Shown: positions 33,831-44,241, numbered from the stretch's first letter. The stretch is 64,000 nucleotides of DNA from an uncultured Porticoccus sp. (GCF_913061305.1 NZ_CAJXST010000003.1:1-64000); one strand, 5' to 3'. The notes: generated by a model from the sequence alone, not told the origin. Numbers and translations: made by a program.

Positions 33831-33939
33831 GACAAGTAGGGTCAGGTTAGATAAGTAGGGTCAGGTTAAACCTATCCCAGTTTCTTGTTAGCCTGATAAG
33901 TAGGGTCAGGTTAAACCTATCCCAGTTTCTTGTTAGCCT
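33831..33939 (+). repeat. Tandem 45-bp direct repeat with a partial third copy
   Basis: Two perfect 45-bp units (33850-33894 and 33895-33939) begin GATAAGTAGGGTCAGGTTAA and end CTTGTTAGCCT. A partial head unit (GACAAGTAGGGTCAGGTTA) precedes them at 33831-33849. The head GGGTCAGGTTAAAC relates them to the dispersed repeats at 6710, 7306 and 13196. Confidence 0.9.
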
Positions 33940-33958
33940 TGTTTTTCAGTATTCGGCA

Positions 33959-36892
33959 TTATTCCACCCAAATGGATTCGTGGAGCCACTCTTCAACCGC
34001 AGTTACAGGCATGGGTTTGGCTATGAAATATCCTTGGGCGGTATCGCAGCCCAGCTTTTTAAGCTCGGTCCATATTTCCTCAGTTTCAACACCTTCAGCA
34101 ACCACAGACAAGTTCAACTCATGGGCAAGTGCTATGGTGGAGTGCACGATGATGCCGGCGTCCGCATCTTTTAGCATATCCATCACAAAGGATTTGTCGA
34201 TTTTGATGGCATCGAAGGGTAGTTTTTTAAGTGATGCCAGGGAGGAGAAACCTGTGCCAAAATCGTCGATATAAAGCGCGATGCCCATAGCACGGAGTCT
34301 GGTCAGTTGCAGCAGGGCGTTTTCTGGGTCTGTCATAATGGCATTTTCAGTGATTTCAATTTCTAACAGGTCCGGTGCCAGTTGATAGTGTGCTACCGTT
34401 TCTTCGATAAACCCGATTAATTCATTATCGTGAAGATCCTGAGGAGAGAGGTTAACCGCCACTGGCAAGTGAATGTCCAGCTGAGCCCAGCTGGATAGTT
34501 GACCGAGCACCCTTTCCAGAGCCCAGCGGCTGAGCCTGTGGATCATTCCTGTATTTTCAGCAACTTTGATAAACACATCCGGGGAAATCATGCCATTGTC
34601 AGGATGGTTCCATCTGGCCAGTGCCTCGAAGCCAAGGATGCGGTTGGAGTTCATGCAGATTTTGGGCTGGTAGAAAAGCTCCAGTTTTTCGTGCTCCAAC
34701 GCGTGATGGAGCTTGCCGGCAAGTCCCAGTAAGTACTTTCTATCTTTGTCTTCCCTGGTTGAATAAAGAGCGTAGTCATCCTTATTGTCCCTGGCCAGTT
34801 GCAGGGCGACCCCCGCCTGCTGTATCAGTTCGGCCGCCGTTAGTCCATGCTCTGGATAGAGAACAATGCCGGCTCTGGCACAGATGGTCAATGTTAATCC
34901 ATCCAGCAGATGGCGCCGCCCATTGATTGCAGCAATAATTTCCTCTGTTCGAGCCTCTGCTTCCTGAGCGCCTGCGTTGGGGATGAATACGGCAATTTCA
35001 TCAATTTGCAGGCGAGCCATTTTCTCGTCTGCAGATAACATCTGACTGATTTCGGCCGCTGCCTTTTTGAGTATCTGGTTGCCAATCTTGAATCCCAGGG
35101 AAACGTTAATATCTCGCAGTCGGTCAAGGCCGATATTGACTAAAGCCAGTCGGGGATTTTCGCTATGCGAACTTTCAATGTAGGTTGTCAGCCAGGCATC
35201 AAGCTGTCTGTAATTGGGTAAATCAGTGAGGGGGTCGTGATAAGCCAGGTGGTGGATACGCTGTTCCGCTTCTTCCTTTTTGATACGTGTACGCAGTGTT
35301 TGAATACCAAATGCCAGATCCTGGGACATTTCCTCCAGAATGGCCTGTTCCCTTGTGTCAAAGGCCTCTTTTTTCTCGGAATAAATGGTGAATACACCGA
35401 TCACCTGGCTATTTACCACGAGTGGCAGCGAGATACTGGAGTGAAGGCCGAGCTGCTGGAAAAATTCCATCCACAGACTGTCAGTTGGGTGGTCCTGCAA
35501 CTTTCTGGCGACGACAGCTTTTGCGCTTCTGATACTGAGCCCGGCGGATGTTCTGCCTGCTATGGTTTCGTCCCAGGAGAGCGGTAATTCTTGAGGAAAG
35601 TTAGTGATCAATCCCGTCTGAGCCATAGGGAGAATAGTCTTGTCCTTTTGGGCATATCCGACCCAGGCGAGCCGATAACCGCCAATGTCCACGGCGGTAT
35701 GGCACATTTCTTCAAGTAGCTTCTGTTCATCAATAGCTCTGAGCAATGTGCGGTTGCCGGCACTCAGGGTCTGCAAAGCACGGTTTGTCTGCAGTAGTTC
35801 CGTGTCCTGCTGTTCAATCTTGTGGTATCTCTCTTCCAGTGAGTCCGCCATGCCATCAAAGCTATTGGCCAGCTGGGCCATTTCCCTTACCGGGGAGTTA
35901 AGCCCGACACGGGCTTTAAGGTTGCCGCTGCTGAGCTCGCGGCTTGCAGACGTCAGTGATTCGATGGGGCTAAGGATGAGGCGTTTTGCCCAAAACCAGG
36001 CAAAGCCTGCCGCCAGAAATGAGATGATCAGAAGCCCGATGATTTGCCTGATGAAGAGTGCGTTGGTTACGCCATAGGCGACATCGTCAGATATGCTGAC
36101 GATAACGCGGGATGATTCACCGTACCAGTCCAGCATACGTGCTGATGCGAATAAGCGAACATCGCCGTCGGCATCGGTGAAATCTCCCGTCGATTCCTCT
36201 GTCCCGGATAAGGGGGGTAAATTGTAACCTCGGCCAAAGGGTTTGCCGGTCAAACCATCGTCAGGATACCGGGCCAGGATAGTGCCATCTCCAGCAACAA
36301 TTGTGGTGATGGTGTCTTTGGGCAGCGGTATCCTCGACAGGCTTTGACTCACCCAGCCAAGATCCAGGGCTGCGAAGATGACAGCCTCAATATTGCCAGA
36401 TTTATCTAGCAATGGATAACCGGCATTGAGGCTGCTGCGTCCAGTGATCAGTCCAATTTGGTATTCGCCTACGGCGAATCCATGGCTATCCAGTGTGCGT
36501 TGGAAATATTTTCGCTTATTGAGTCTGACACCTTCACGGAAAGGGAGGGCACTACACAATACCCTGCCATCGAGAGCAATCACGCCGATATTGGCATACT
36601 GGGTATAGTTCAGTCGGGTTTCGGCGAGTGCTTGATCACAGGAATATCCACCTGCAGTCAACTTTTCGCCTGCGAATTTTTCCAATAGCATCAGTAACTG
36701 GCGGGTGCTTTCTATATGTTGAGCCTGATTGATCGCGATGTGCCTTGCCAGGTGGAGGGCGGTCATCTGGGTTTGTTGGGTTTTCAGGGCTCTGGCAGTA
36801 ACGGCGTTGTATGTTGCCAGGCCTGACAACAAGAGAATTACTGCTACTAAAGGCAACAATAGTCGAGTCTTTATGCTTCCTAATAATTTCAT
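33959..36892 (-). CDS. Membrane Cache-HAMP-GAF-GGDEF-EAL protein (probable c-di-GMP phosphodiesterase)
   Basis: A 977-residue sensor. An N-terminal membrane helix (about 8-28) is followed by a periplasmic dCache-like domain (about 40-280), a second helix (about 283-303, GLLIISFLAAGFAWFWA), HAMP (about 304-357), GAF (about 380-540), GGDEF (about 560-710) and EAL (about 725-965). The GGDEF active site is degenerate: the loop reads LQIDEIAVF instead of GGDEF, so it should not make c-di-GMP. The EAL domain keeps FEALARWNHP, ENAIMTDPE and YIDDFGTGFSSL, so hydrolysis of c-di-GMP is expected. It stands alone on the minus strand. Confidence 0.92.
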   Translation of the reverse strand: MKLLGSIKTRLLLPLVAVILLLSGLATYNAVTARALKTQQTQMTALHLARHIAINQAQHIESTRQLLMLLEKFAGEKLTAGGYSCDQALAETRLNYTQYANIGVIALDGRVLCSALPFREGVRLNKRKYFQRTLDSHGFAVGEYQIGLITGRSSLNAGYPLLDKSGNIEAVIFAALDLGWVSQSLSRIPLPKDTITTIVAGDGTILARYPDDGLTGKPFGRGYNLPPLSGTEESTGDFTDADGDVRLFASARMLDWYGESSRVIVSISDDVAYGVTNALFIRQIIGLLIISFLAAGFAWFWAKRLILSPIESLTSASRELSSGNLKARVGLNSPVREMAQLANSFDGMADSLEERYHKIEQQDTELLQTNRALQTLSAGNRTLLRAIDEQKLLEEMCHTAVDIGGYRLAWVGYAQKDKTILPMAQTGLITNFPQELPLSWDETIAGRTSAGLSIRSAKAVVARKLQDHPTDSLWMEFFQQLGLHSSISLPLVVNSQVIGVFTIYSEKKEAFDTREQAILEEMSQDLAFGIQTLRTRIKKEEAEQRIHHLAYHDPLTDLPNYRQLDAWLTTYIESSHSENPRLALVNIGLDRLRDINVSLGFKIGNQILKKAAAEISQMLSADEKMARLQIDEIAVFIPNAGAQEAEARTEEIIAAINGRRHLLDGLTLTICARAGIVLYPEHGLTAAELIQQAGVALQLARDNKDDYALYSTREDKDRKYLLGLAGKLHHALEHEKLELFYQPKICMNSNRILGFEALARWNHPDNGMISPDVFIKVAENTGMIHRLSRWALERVLGQLSSWAQLDIHLPVAVNLSPQDLHDNELIGFIEETVAHYQLAPDLLEIEITENAIMTDPENALLQLTRLRAMGIALYIDDFGTGFSSLASLKKLPFDAIKIDKSFVMDMLKDADAGIIVHSTIALAHELNLSVVAEGVETEEIWTELKKLGCDTAQGYFIAKPMPVTAVEEWLHESIWVE

Positions 36893-37063
36893 TTATAGAG
36901 ATTCCATGCTCTGGTTGCATACTGCTACGTCGAACGGACTACTGTTCGTTTGTTAATTGATTCTGCCATTGCATACAGTTTTTTATAACTATTTATTATA
37001 TTTATCCTCCTTAAATAGAAGTAGATGATTTTTTTGTAGATTTCAAATTTATTTGGATGGTGG

Positions 37064-37435
37064 GTGTTACAGGGTAGACAGACGGCGTTTCATGCAGCTG
37101 CTCCACGTACGCAGCGCGTCAGCAAGCTGCCACTAATACCAAGCTCCTCAATAAGGGTTACAGGCACTCCTTTTGCCCATTATGGGGTTCTGCATGAGGT
37201 GCTCATAAATTTGGGTAGAGAGCTTGTGTCGCAACCAGAAACCGACTCAAGTCCAGATGCAGTCAGCTCGCCGAGCCTGCGGGATGCCACAGCGCATTTC
37301 CAGCGACGTCTGGTCAGTGAGGCATTGCGCCGCTGTGATGGCAATCAGTCCCGGGCCGCGCGGGAGTCGGGTCTGGATCGTGGCAATTTCAGTTGGCTGA
37401 TTAAGCGGCTGGGAGTAAACGAGCAGCCGCTTTAG
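37064..37435 (+). CDS. Short protein with a Fis-type HTH, probably the C-terminal remnant of a sigma-54 activator
   Basis: Only the last ~50 of 123 residues are recognisable: FQRRLVSEALRRCDGNQSRAARESGLDRGNFSWLIKRLG, the Fis-like helix-turn-helix that ends NtrC/NorR-type activators. The AAA+ core and sensor domain are absent, and the first ~70 residues look like non-coding sequence. It may be a pseudogene left from a norR-like regulator, or a small DNA-binding protein beginning further in. It lies directly upstream of the Gly-rich repeat protein gene. Confidence 0.5.
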   Translation: MLQGRQTAFHAAAPRTQRVSKLPLIPSSSIRVTGTPFAHYGVLHEVLINLGRELVSQPETDSSPDAVSSPSLRDATAHFQRRLVSEALRRCDGNQSRAARESGLDRGNFSWLIKRLGVNEQPL

Positions 37436-37492
37436 TGATAAGCTCTATTCACCCAAAGACAACATCGCCAATGATCTAACTGGGAAAGCATC

Positions 37493-37867
37493 ATGATGAA
37501 ATGGACCATTCTGTTCCTCGTTGTAGCGTTCACACCTTACAGTGCGCTGGCCAACGATATTTGTGATTGCGAAGGTTCCAAAAAACCGGGCGGACCCTGC
37601 TATGCGGGTAAAGGCGGCCCGGCTTATGCCGGTCCCGGCGGGCCGGCCAACGCCGGCATCGGTGGGCCCTGTTACACCGGTAAAGGCGGCGCTCGCTACG
37701 AGGGGCTGGGCGGTCCAGCTTACAAAGGCTACGGCGGCGCCAGATACGATGGCCTCGGTGGTCCGGCCTATAAAGGTTTGGGTGGTGCCTGCTATGCGGG
37801 AAAGGGCGGCCCTTGCAACCCGGCGAACAAGGGTGGTAAGCACTGCCCGGCAGTTTGTGATGACTAG
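37493..37867 (+). CDS. Secreted Gly/Tyr/Cys-rich octapeptide-repeat protein of unknown function
   Basis: A 124-residue protein. A signal peptide (residues 1-20, ILFLVVAFTPYSALA) is followed by a short C-x-C segment (IC24DC26). Nine tandem 8-residue units GG(P/A)(C/A/R)(Y/N)xGx follow at residues 33-104, e.g. GGPCYAGK, GGPAYAGP, GGARYEGL and GGPAYKGY. The tail GGPCNPANKGGKHCPAVCDD adds three more cysteines, giving eight in the mature protein. There is no other domain. The regular spacing of aromatic residues, Gly pairs and Cys could make a rigid extended fold, a metal-binding repeat or a crosslinked surface layer, but nothing beside it shows which. I know of no assigned function for such repeats. 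Confidence 0.75.
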   Translation: MMKWTILFLVVAFTPYSALANDICDCEGSKKPGGPCYAGKGGPAYAGPGGPANAGIGGPCYTGKGGARYEGLGGPAYKGYGGARYDGLGGPAYKGLGGACYAGKGGPCNPANKGGKHCPAVCDD

Positions 37868-37902
37868 CGGCTGAGCACCTGCGATTCTTTTGCTGTCCTG
37901 AT

Positions 37903-38055
37903 GTGAAACGTCGACAATATCAGATCGATGCATTTGTAGACCGGGTTTTGGGAGGCAACCCCCGTTGCGGTGGTACTGCTGGCCTCATGGCTGGACGACA
38001 GCCTGCTTAGGCCATTGCAGAGGCAAACAGCCTTTCCGAGACGGCTTATTTATGG
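37903..38055 (+). pseudogene. N-terminal remnant of a PhzF-family isomerase
   Basis: From GTG 37903 the frame reads RRQYQIDAFVDRVLGGNP. After a one-base shift it continues AVVLLASWLDDSLL, and after another shift AIAEANSLSETAYLW. Together these are the conserved first ~50 residues of the PhzF / phenazine biosynthesis-like epimerase family (YQVDAFTxxxFxGNPAAV...AxENxLSETAF). The rest of the gene (about 250 residues) is missing. Confidence 0.75.
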
Positions 38056-38094
38056 CTTAAGTATTCTGCCCTTTATCTGTTTCTCTAATTCTCT

Positions 38095-39039
38095 CTATTT
38101 ATTGTTTTCGGCCGAGAGCCCGTTGCGATAGCGAATGTAATCCCGGGCAGTCCGACGGGGTGCTTCCAGCATGGGCAGATGACCAATGTCGGCCATCATC
38201 TGAACCTCGCTGTCCGGCAGCAGGGATTGCAGGGCCGCAGCCCCGGCAGGGTGCAGGACTTGATCTTCGTCGCCCCAGACAATCAGAGTGGGTGTGTTGA
38301 TGGTGTTGAACTGTGTTTCCAGCATGGGCGATGCGATGAATTGCCGCATGATCTCGCTGTGCAAGACGTAATCGGCGGCGCTTCGTTGGGCCAGTGTGTA
38401 TTTCAGGGAATAGGGCAGAAAGGGAGGGTGCCTGGTTGTCATCTGCATTAGCTGATTGAAGTCACTGGCCGTGCGCAACAGCATGGGCAGTTCGCCAGTG
38501 GCGAGATAACGTTTCAGCAGGTCCGACTCGTAGGCGGGGGTGGTGCCGGCAGCATTCAAAAGCCACAGGCTGGCAACCCGTTCGGGTTGTTCAGCGGCAA
38601 ATTGGCACGCAATAAAGCCGCCCATGGAGTTGCCCCCCAGGTGAACGCGCTTGAGACCAAGCACATTCAAAAACTCGCACAGGCTTTTCGCCTGATCGGT
38701 GACCTGATAGCTGGCCTCCGGGTCGCGGCTGGCATCACCAAAGCCCGGCAGGTCCGGGATGATCAGGTGGTAATGGGGGGTGAGAAAACGAGCAATACGG
38801 GTGAAGTTGTCCTTGTCACCGCCAAAGCCGTGAATCAGTACCAACGGCTCACCACAACCTCCCTCCAGGTAGGGCATGGTAGCACCTGGAACAGTGGCTA
38901 TTTTGCTGTTGAGACAGGAACGCCATTGTTCAAGACCAATCACAGCTTTTGCCGCCTGCCGGGGAAATACCCGGTTCAACGTGACCCAGACAATAACTAC
39001 GGCAAAGCTCGCGAGCAGAAAGCCAAAGATAGGATTCAT
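38095..39039 (-). CDS. Alpha/beta hydrolase
   Basis: A 314-residue hydrolase with an N-terminal membrane anchor (about 4-20). The oxyanion region is VLIHGFGGDKDNF, the nucleophile elbow GGNSMGG (Ser near residue 144), the Asp is likely in LIVWGDEDQVLHP, and the catalytic His in ADIGHLPMLEAP. This is the lipase/esterase-like branch of the fold. It lies 40 bases after the Baeyer-Villiger-type monooxygenase gene on the same strand; such enzymes often hydrolyse the esters or lactones that these monooxygenases produce. Confidence 0.9.
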   Translation of the reverse strand: MNPIFGFLLASFAVVIVWVTLNRVFPRQAAKAVIGLEQWRSCLNSKIATVPGATMPYLEGGCGEPLVLIHGFGGDKDNFTRIARFLTPHYHLIIPDLPGFGDASRDPEASYQVTDQAKSLCEFLNVLGLKRVHLGGNSMGGFIACQFAAEQPERVASLWLLNAAGTTPAYESDLLKRYLATGELPMLLRTASDFNQLMQMTTRHPPFLPYSLKYTLAQRSAADYVLHSEIMRQFIASPMLETQFNTINTPTLIVWGDEDQVLHPAGAAALQSLLPDSEVQMMADIGHLPMLEAPRRTARDYIRYRNGLSAENNK

Positions 39040-39079
39040 TGACGAATCACCTTAACGGGTTTGTGGGCGTGTGTGGTAC

Positions 39080-40537
<1,458 letters not shown>

Positions 40538-40657
40538 GGTGGTTTCTCTCTGCCGGCGTACGCTCCGGCCATGACATTACAAGGGCCATTCCACCATGTC
40601 ATCGGTTGGCCCCAACATCATCCTGGCTATCGACGGAATGTTGGTTGATTGCCAGCC

Positions 40658-41404
40658 TCAGGAGGTAAATTTCTTCATGATGTCGACGGGCAGCGGAAAC
40701 ACAATGGTGGAACTCTTGTCCCCGGCAATTTCCACCAGGGTTTGCAGGTAGCGCAATTGAATGGCGGATTCCTCTGTGGCCAGTATCTTTGCTGCCTCTG
40801 CGAGTTTTTCTGCCGCTTCGGCCTCACCCATGGCGTGAATGACTTTAGCGCGACGCTCTCTCTCGGCTTCCGCCTGCTTGGCGATGGCGCGGATCATGGA
40901 TTCGTTCAGGTCCACATGCTTGATTTCCACATTGGCCACTTTGACACCCCAGGCCTCGGTCTGTTTGTCGAGAATGGTCTGCACGTCGGCATTGAGGCGG
41001 TCGCGCTCGGCCAGCATATCATCGAGCTCGTGCTGCCCCAGCACCGAGCGAAGGGTGGTCTGCGAGAGTTGACTGGTGGCTTCAAGGTAATTTTCCACCT
41101 GGATGATGGCGCGCTCGGGGTCCATGACCCGAAAATAAATAACCGCATTGACCTGGACAGAGACATTATCCCTGGAGATAACGTCCTGGGTGGGCACATC
41201 CATGACCAGGGTGCGTAAATCCACCCGTACCATTTGTTGCAGCACCGGGATGATGATGACAAGACCGGGGCCCTTCACCTTGTAGAAGCGGCCCAGCATA
41301 AACACTACGCCGCGTTCATATTCTCGCAAAATACGGAACATGGAGGCCAGTAATACGACCACCAATACCAGCAGTATCCCAAAAAATGTTTGCATCTCGA
41401 ACAT
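40658..41404 (-). CDS. Slipin (stomatin/SPFH-domain) membrane protein
   Basis: A 248-residue stomatin-like protein. An N-terminal hydrophobic hairpin (about 5-22) is followed by the SPFH domain ([30 protein letters not shown] ... [33 protein letters not shown]). A helical [15 protein letters not shown] coiled coil and a C-terminal [13 protein letters not shown] oligomerisation end follow. Its start overlaps the nfeD stop (TGATG read on the minus strand), so the two are coupled. NfeD-type proteases cleave partner slipins, and the pair is thought to organise membrane microdomains. Confidence 0.93.
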   Translation of the reverse strand: MFEMQTFFGILLVLVVVLLASMFRILREYERGVVFMLGRFYKVKGPGLVIIIPVLQQMVRVDLRTLVMDVPTQDVISRDNVSVQVNAVIYFRVMDPERAIIQVENYLEATSQLSQTTLRSVLGQHELDDMLAERDRLNADVQTILDKQTEAWGVKVANVEIKHVDLNESMIRAIAKQAEAERERRAKVIHAMGEAEAAEKLAEAAKILATEESAIQLRYLQTLVEIAGDKSSTIVFPLPVDIMKKFTS

Positions 41405-42795
41405 CAGTAGTCTCCTTCAGTGGGTTTGCTGACCACGGCGGTCAGCCCGTCAATTGCCGTTACCCGTACCTGTTCATTCAATTGCAGGGGTGATTCTGAC
41501 CGGGTATGCCAGAGTTCTCCCTCGAGCCAAACCCAGGCGCTTGCACCATCGACCCGTCCCACCGTTGCCATGGTGCCGATCAGATGCTCCGTGCCTGTGA
41601 CCACTTTGCGGTGTCGCGCCTTAACCAGCATGCTCAGGGCAAACACCAATAGGCCGATACTGAAGACTGTCAATGCAATGATCATCGGCAGGGCAATCTG
41701 GTAGGCGGGCAAATTGGTGTCCATCAGCATGACCGAGCCGGTCAAAAAGGTGATCGCTCCACTGATACCCATGAGACCGAAGCTGGGGGCAAAGGCCTCT
41801 GCGGTCATCAGGGCGATGCCCAGCAGGATCAAGCCCATCCCTGCGTAGCTGATTGGCAGCATTTGCAGGGCATACATGGCAACCAGCAGGCTGGCTGCCC
41901 CGACAATACCCGCCAGGCCAATACCCGGGTTGTAGAATTCGATAATCAGGCCATAGATACCGACCATGAGCAGGATGTAGGCAATATTGGGGTTGGTGAT
42001 AACTGCCAGAAATTCGCTGCGCCAGTCCACCGGCTGATAGTGGATGGTTTCCCCGTCAGTGGACAGTGTCACGGATTTTTTTGCCAACGCGACCTGGCGG
42101 CCATCCAGTTGCGTCAGCAGGTTTTCCATGGAGTCTGCAACCAGTTCGATAACACCCTGTTCAAGGGCATCGTTTGCCGAGAGACTGACTCCTTCCCGCA
42201 CTGCACGTTCCGCCCAGTCGCCGTTGCGGTTTCGCAATTGTGCCAGGCTACGGATATAGGCCACGGCATCATTTACCACCTTTCGCTCCATGGCATCGCC
42301 CGGCGGGGCAGCTGCTTCTCCCTTGCTTTCTCCCTCAGCTTTGCCATCTTTGGCGTCATCGCTACCCGGCATGTTGGGCAACCCCGGTGATCCACCGCCG
42401 AGCTGAACAGGCGTTGCTGCACCGAGATTGGTGCCGGGTGCCATGGCGGCCAAGTGTGTGGCATACAACAGGTAGGTGCCAGCGCTGGCGGCCCTGGCCC
42501 CACTCGGGGACACATAGCCGACAATTGGCAGAGGGGAAGCCAGGATGACCTTGATCATCTCCCGCATGGCCATATCCAGGCCACCCGGCGTATCAATGCG
42601 CAGCACGATCAGGCTGGCCTCGGCTGTGATGGCCTTGTCCAGAGACCGTTCCATATGGTCAGCCGTCGCTGGCCCAATGGCGCCGTCGACATCGATCACC
42701 CAGATGTCTGCCCGGAGGACAGAAGAGAAGAGCAAAAGGCAAATTAGCAGACAGCTGCGAGGGAGGTAACTCGTGCAACATGACAAAAGTTTCAT
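41404..42795 (-). CDS. nfeD: NfeD-family membrane serine protease (NfeD1b/1510-N-like)
   Basis: A 463-residue protein. A signal peptide (about 1-29) precedes a ClpP-like protease domain ([40 protein letters not shown], then [17 protein letters not shown] with the catalytic Ser). It has a low-complexity insertion rich in Gly/Lys/Glu (about 150-178), four or five membrane helices (about 260-390) and a C-terminal OB-fold ([13 protein letters not shown].....VWLEGELW). This is the long NfeD form that partners slipins. It cleaves hydrophobic C-termini of stomatin-like proteins. Confidence 0.93.
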   Translation of the reverse strand: MKLLSCCTSYLPRSCLLICLLLFSSVLRADIWVIDVDGAIGPATADHMERSLDKAITAEASLIVLRIDTPGGLDMAMREMIKVILASPLPIVGYVSPSGARAASAGTYLLYATHLAAMAPGTNLGAATPVQLGGGSPGLPNMPGSDDAKDGKAEGESKGEAAAPPGDAMERKVVNDAVAYIRSLAQLRNRNGDWAERAVREGVSLSANDALEQGVIELVADSMENLLTQLDGRQVALAKKSVTLSTDGETIHYQPVDWRSEFLAVITNPNIAYILLMVGIYGLIIEFYNPGIGLAGIVGAASLLVAMYALQMLPISYAGMGLILLGIALMTAEAFAPSFGLMGISGAITFLTGSVMLMDTNLPAYQIALPMIIALTVFSIGLLVFALSMLVKARHRKVVTGTEHLIGTMATVGRVDGASAWVWLEGELWHTRSESPLQLNEQVRVTAIDGLTAVVSKPTEGDY

Positions 42796-43023
42796 GATGC
42801 CAGTATAGAACAGACAGTTGGCGCTGTTTACTTTATCGGCCCTTCTGACCCGGCCGAATCAGGGTGAATATCAGCTGTTCAGCAGATTTTGCCGGGTGAG
42901 CAGTGCTGCCAATTGTCTTTGCCGGTGGGTGGGCCGACGGGTAGACTGCGTCAAAAGGGCAGAACCAGATAAAAAATAAGCCATCTGCCAATGGATGAAG
43001 TGAACACACAGTAGAGAATATTG
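42796..43023. other. Upstream region of nfeD
   Basis: It should hold the nfeD promoter. No motif or gene was recognised before the short-chain dehydrogenase remnant begins at 43024. Confidence 0.4.
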
Positions 43024-43173
43024 ATGAAGACCTTTGCCGAAAAAGTCGTGATTGTCACCGGCGCAACTTCCGGGTTGGGCGAAGCCACTGCCTGGCTTTG
43101 CTCTGATGCGGCAAGTTTTGTGAACGGCGCTGTATTGCCAGTGGACGGTGGTGATACCACGCGACTTTATTAA
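43024..43173 (+). pseudogene. Internally deleted short-chain dehydrogenase (SDR) remnant
   Basis: A 49-codon open frame starts KVVIVTGATSGLGEAT, the nucleotide-binding N-terminus of a classical SDR. It then jumps directly to AWLCSDAASFVNGAVLPVDGG, the C-terminal end. About 180-200 residues, including the YxxxK active site, are missing, yet the frame is preserved from ATG to TAA. A clean in-frame deletion joining the two ends is the simplest explanation. The product could not be an active enzyme. Confidence 0.85.
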
Positions 43174-43270
43174 TGAAGCTCTATTAGCACGGAACTCTAT
43201 TAGCTGGCGTAGAGGCGGCAGTGGTTTGCCGAAACTGGAAAGTTGTTATCAACTCTGAACAGGTTGTTTT

Positions 43271-43549
43271 ATGAAAACGGTGTTTCGAAAAATCTTCTGG
43301 CCTATCCTGCGTATTTTCGAGCGCGATGCGCCGGCCCAGGGCTATCGTCCACTGAATCGAAAAATTCTGCTTTTTGTGGGCATTCTTTTTTTGCTGCTGA
43401 CCGGCGTATCTCTCTATTTCGTGATTGCAGCAGCAGTGATCGGGGGGCTGATTCCTGTAATAGGCTTTTTGGTTGCGGGCACTGTTTGTCTTGTGGTCGC
43501 TTTGCTAGGCAGCGATGGGGCCGTGGTGAAAATCTGGGGAAGCAGGTAG
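43271..43549 (+). CDS. Small two-helix membrane protein of unknown function
   Basis: A 92-residue protein with two hydrophobic segments (about 31-50, ILLFVGILFLLLTGVSLYFV, and 53-82) after a basic N-terminus (KTVFRKIFWPILRIFERDAPAQGYRPLNR). No family was recognised. It is followed by a strong terminator at 43574-43600, which supports its being a transcribed gene. There is only a weak ribosome binding site before ATG 43271. Confidence 0.6.
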   Translation: MKTVFRKIFWPILRIFERDAPAQGYRPLNRKILLFVGILFLLLTGVSLYFVIAAAVIGGLIPVIGFLVAGTVCLVVALLGSDGAVVKIWGSR

Positions 43550-43573
43550 CGTCATTCAAACAGCAATAGGCAT

Positions 43574-43600
43574 AAAAAAGGGGCGTACAGCCCCTTTTTT
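43574..43600. terminator. Bidirectional intrinsic terminator
   Basis: AAAAAAGGGGC-GTACA-GCCCCTTTTTT forms a perfect stem flanked by A and T tracts. It lies between two convergent genes (ending at 43549 plus and 43624 minus) and can serve both. Confidence 0.93.
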
Positions 43601-43623
43601 ATAATATTTGAGTCAGTATTACA

Positions 43624-44229
43624 TCAAATTTTCTGGCCTTTCGGGAGATTCTCATAGACCTCGTCATCGGGTGCGGCATTCAGGATTGCCTTGAAGTAGC
43701 TGCTGGGCAGTTTGATTTGGTAAGTGCGATTGCCTGTGATGGTGAGATCCATTCCCATATTGGCGCTATCAAAGAAATTGATAAATGAGATTGGCAGGGC
43801 GATTCTCTCTTCGTAGCGGCAATTGGCTGCCTCGCAGACATTTTCATCTTTCGACATGGGGACCAGGCGAAGCTCGCCATCCTTGGTGGTTGCCTTGCTA
43901 TAGGAGCGCCAGCCCTCATCGTTGTACTGAGCTGTGACGTAGAGGATGTACTGGTCCTCACCTTCAAGGTCGACAGCGCGCACCAGGTAAATCTCGGAAA
44001 AATTCTCGGACAGCTTTTTTTCCGAGAGGGCAAAGTTTGGTCCGTAGGTGATTTCACCGTTCACCGGATCCATCTTGTATTCGATCAGGGTGCTGATTTC
44101 CTCGGGGGACTGCCAATTGATTTTGGCTTCTTTGGAAGCTTCCTGGGAAACAGGTTCGCTGTCTGAACTGGCGTGGACCTGCAGGGAAGCCAGTGCCAAC
44201 AGGGCAAGGATCTGTGGAATTATTTTCAT
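43624..44229 (-). CDS. Secreted hypothetical protein
   Basis: About 201 residues from the ATG at 44229, which has GGAG nine bases upstream; an in-frame ATG at 44241 would add four residues. A signal peptide (IIPQILALLALASLQVHA) is followed by an acidic soluble domain with no recognised family. It includes EENVCEAANCRYEER-type cysteines (read here as NVCEAANCRYEERIALP), which may form a disulfide in the periplasm. It is monocistronic and ends at the shared terminator. Confidence 0.7.
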   Translation of the reverse strand: MKIIPQILALLALASLQVHASSDSEPVSQEASKEAKINWQSPEEISTLIEYKMDPVNGEITYGPNFALSEKKLSENFSEIYLVRAVDLEGEDQYILYVTAQYNDEGWRSYSKATTKDGELRLVPMSKDENVCEAANCRYEERIALPISFINFFDSANMGMDLTITGNRTYQIKLPSSYFKAILNAAPDDEVYENLPKGQKI

Positions 44230-44241
44230 GTGTGACTCCAT

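Noticed and set aside
33850-33939. Possible CRISPR-like repeats
   Set aside because: The two 45-bp units are immediately adjacent with no spacers, and no cas genes are present; it is a simple tandem duplication.
37493-37867. Gly-rich repeat protein as an MNIO RiPP precursor
   Set aside because: It has no EGKCG motif and no DUF692 or DUF2063 gene beside it, so linking it to the 60-kb operon is not supported.
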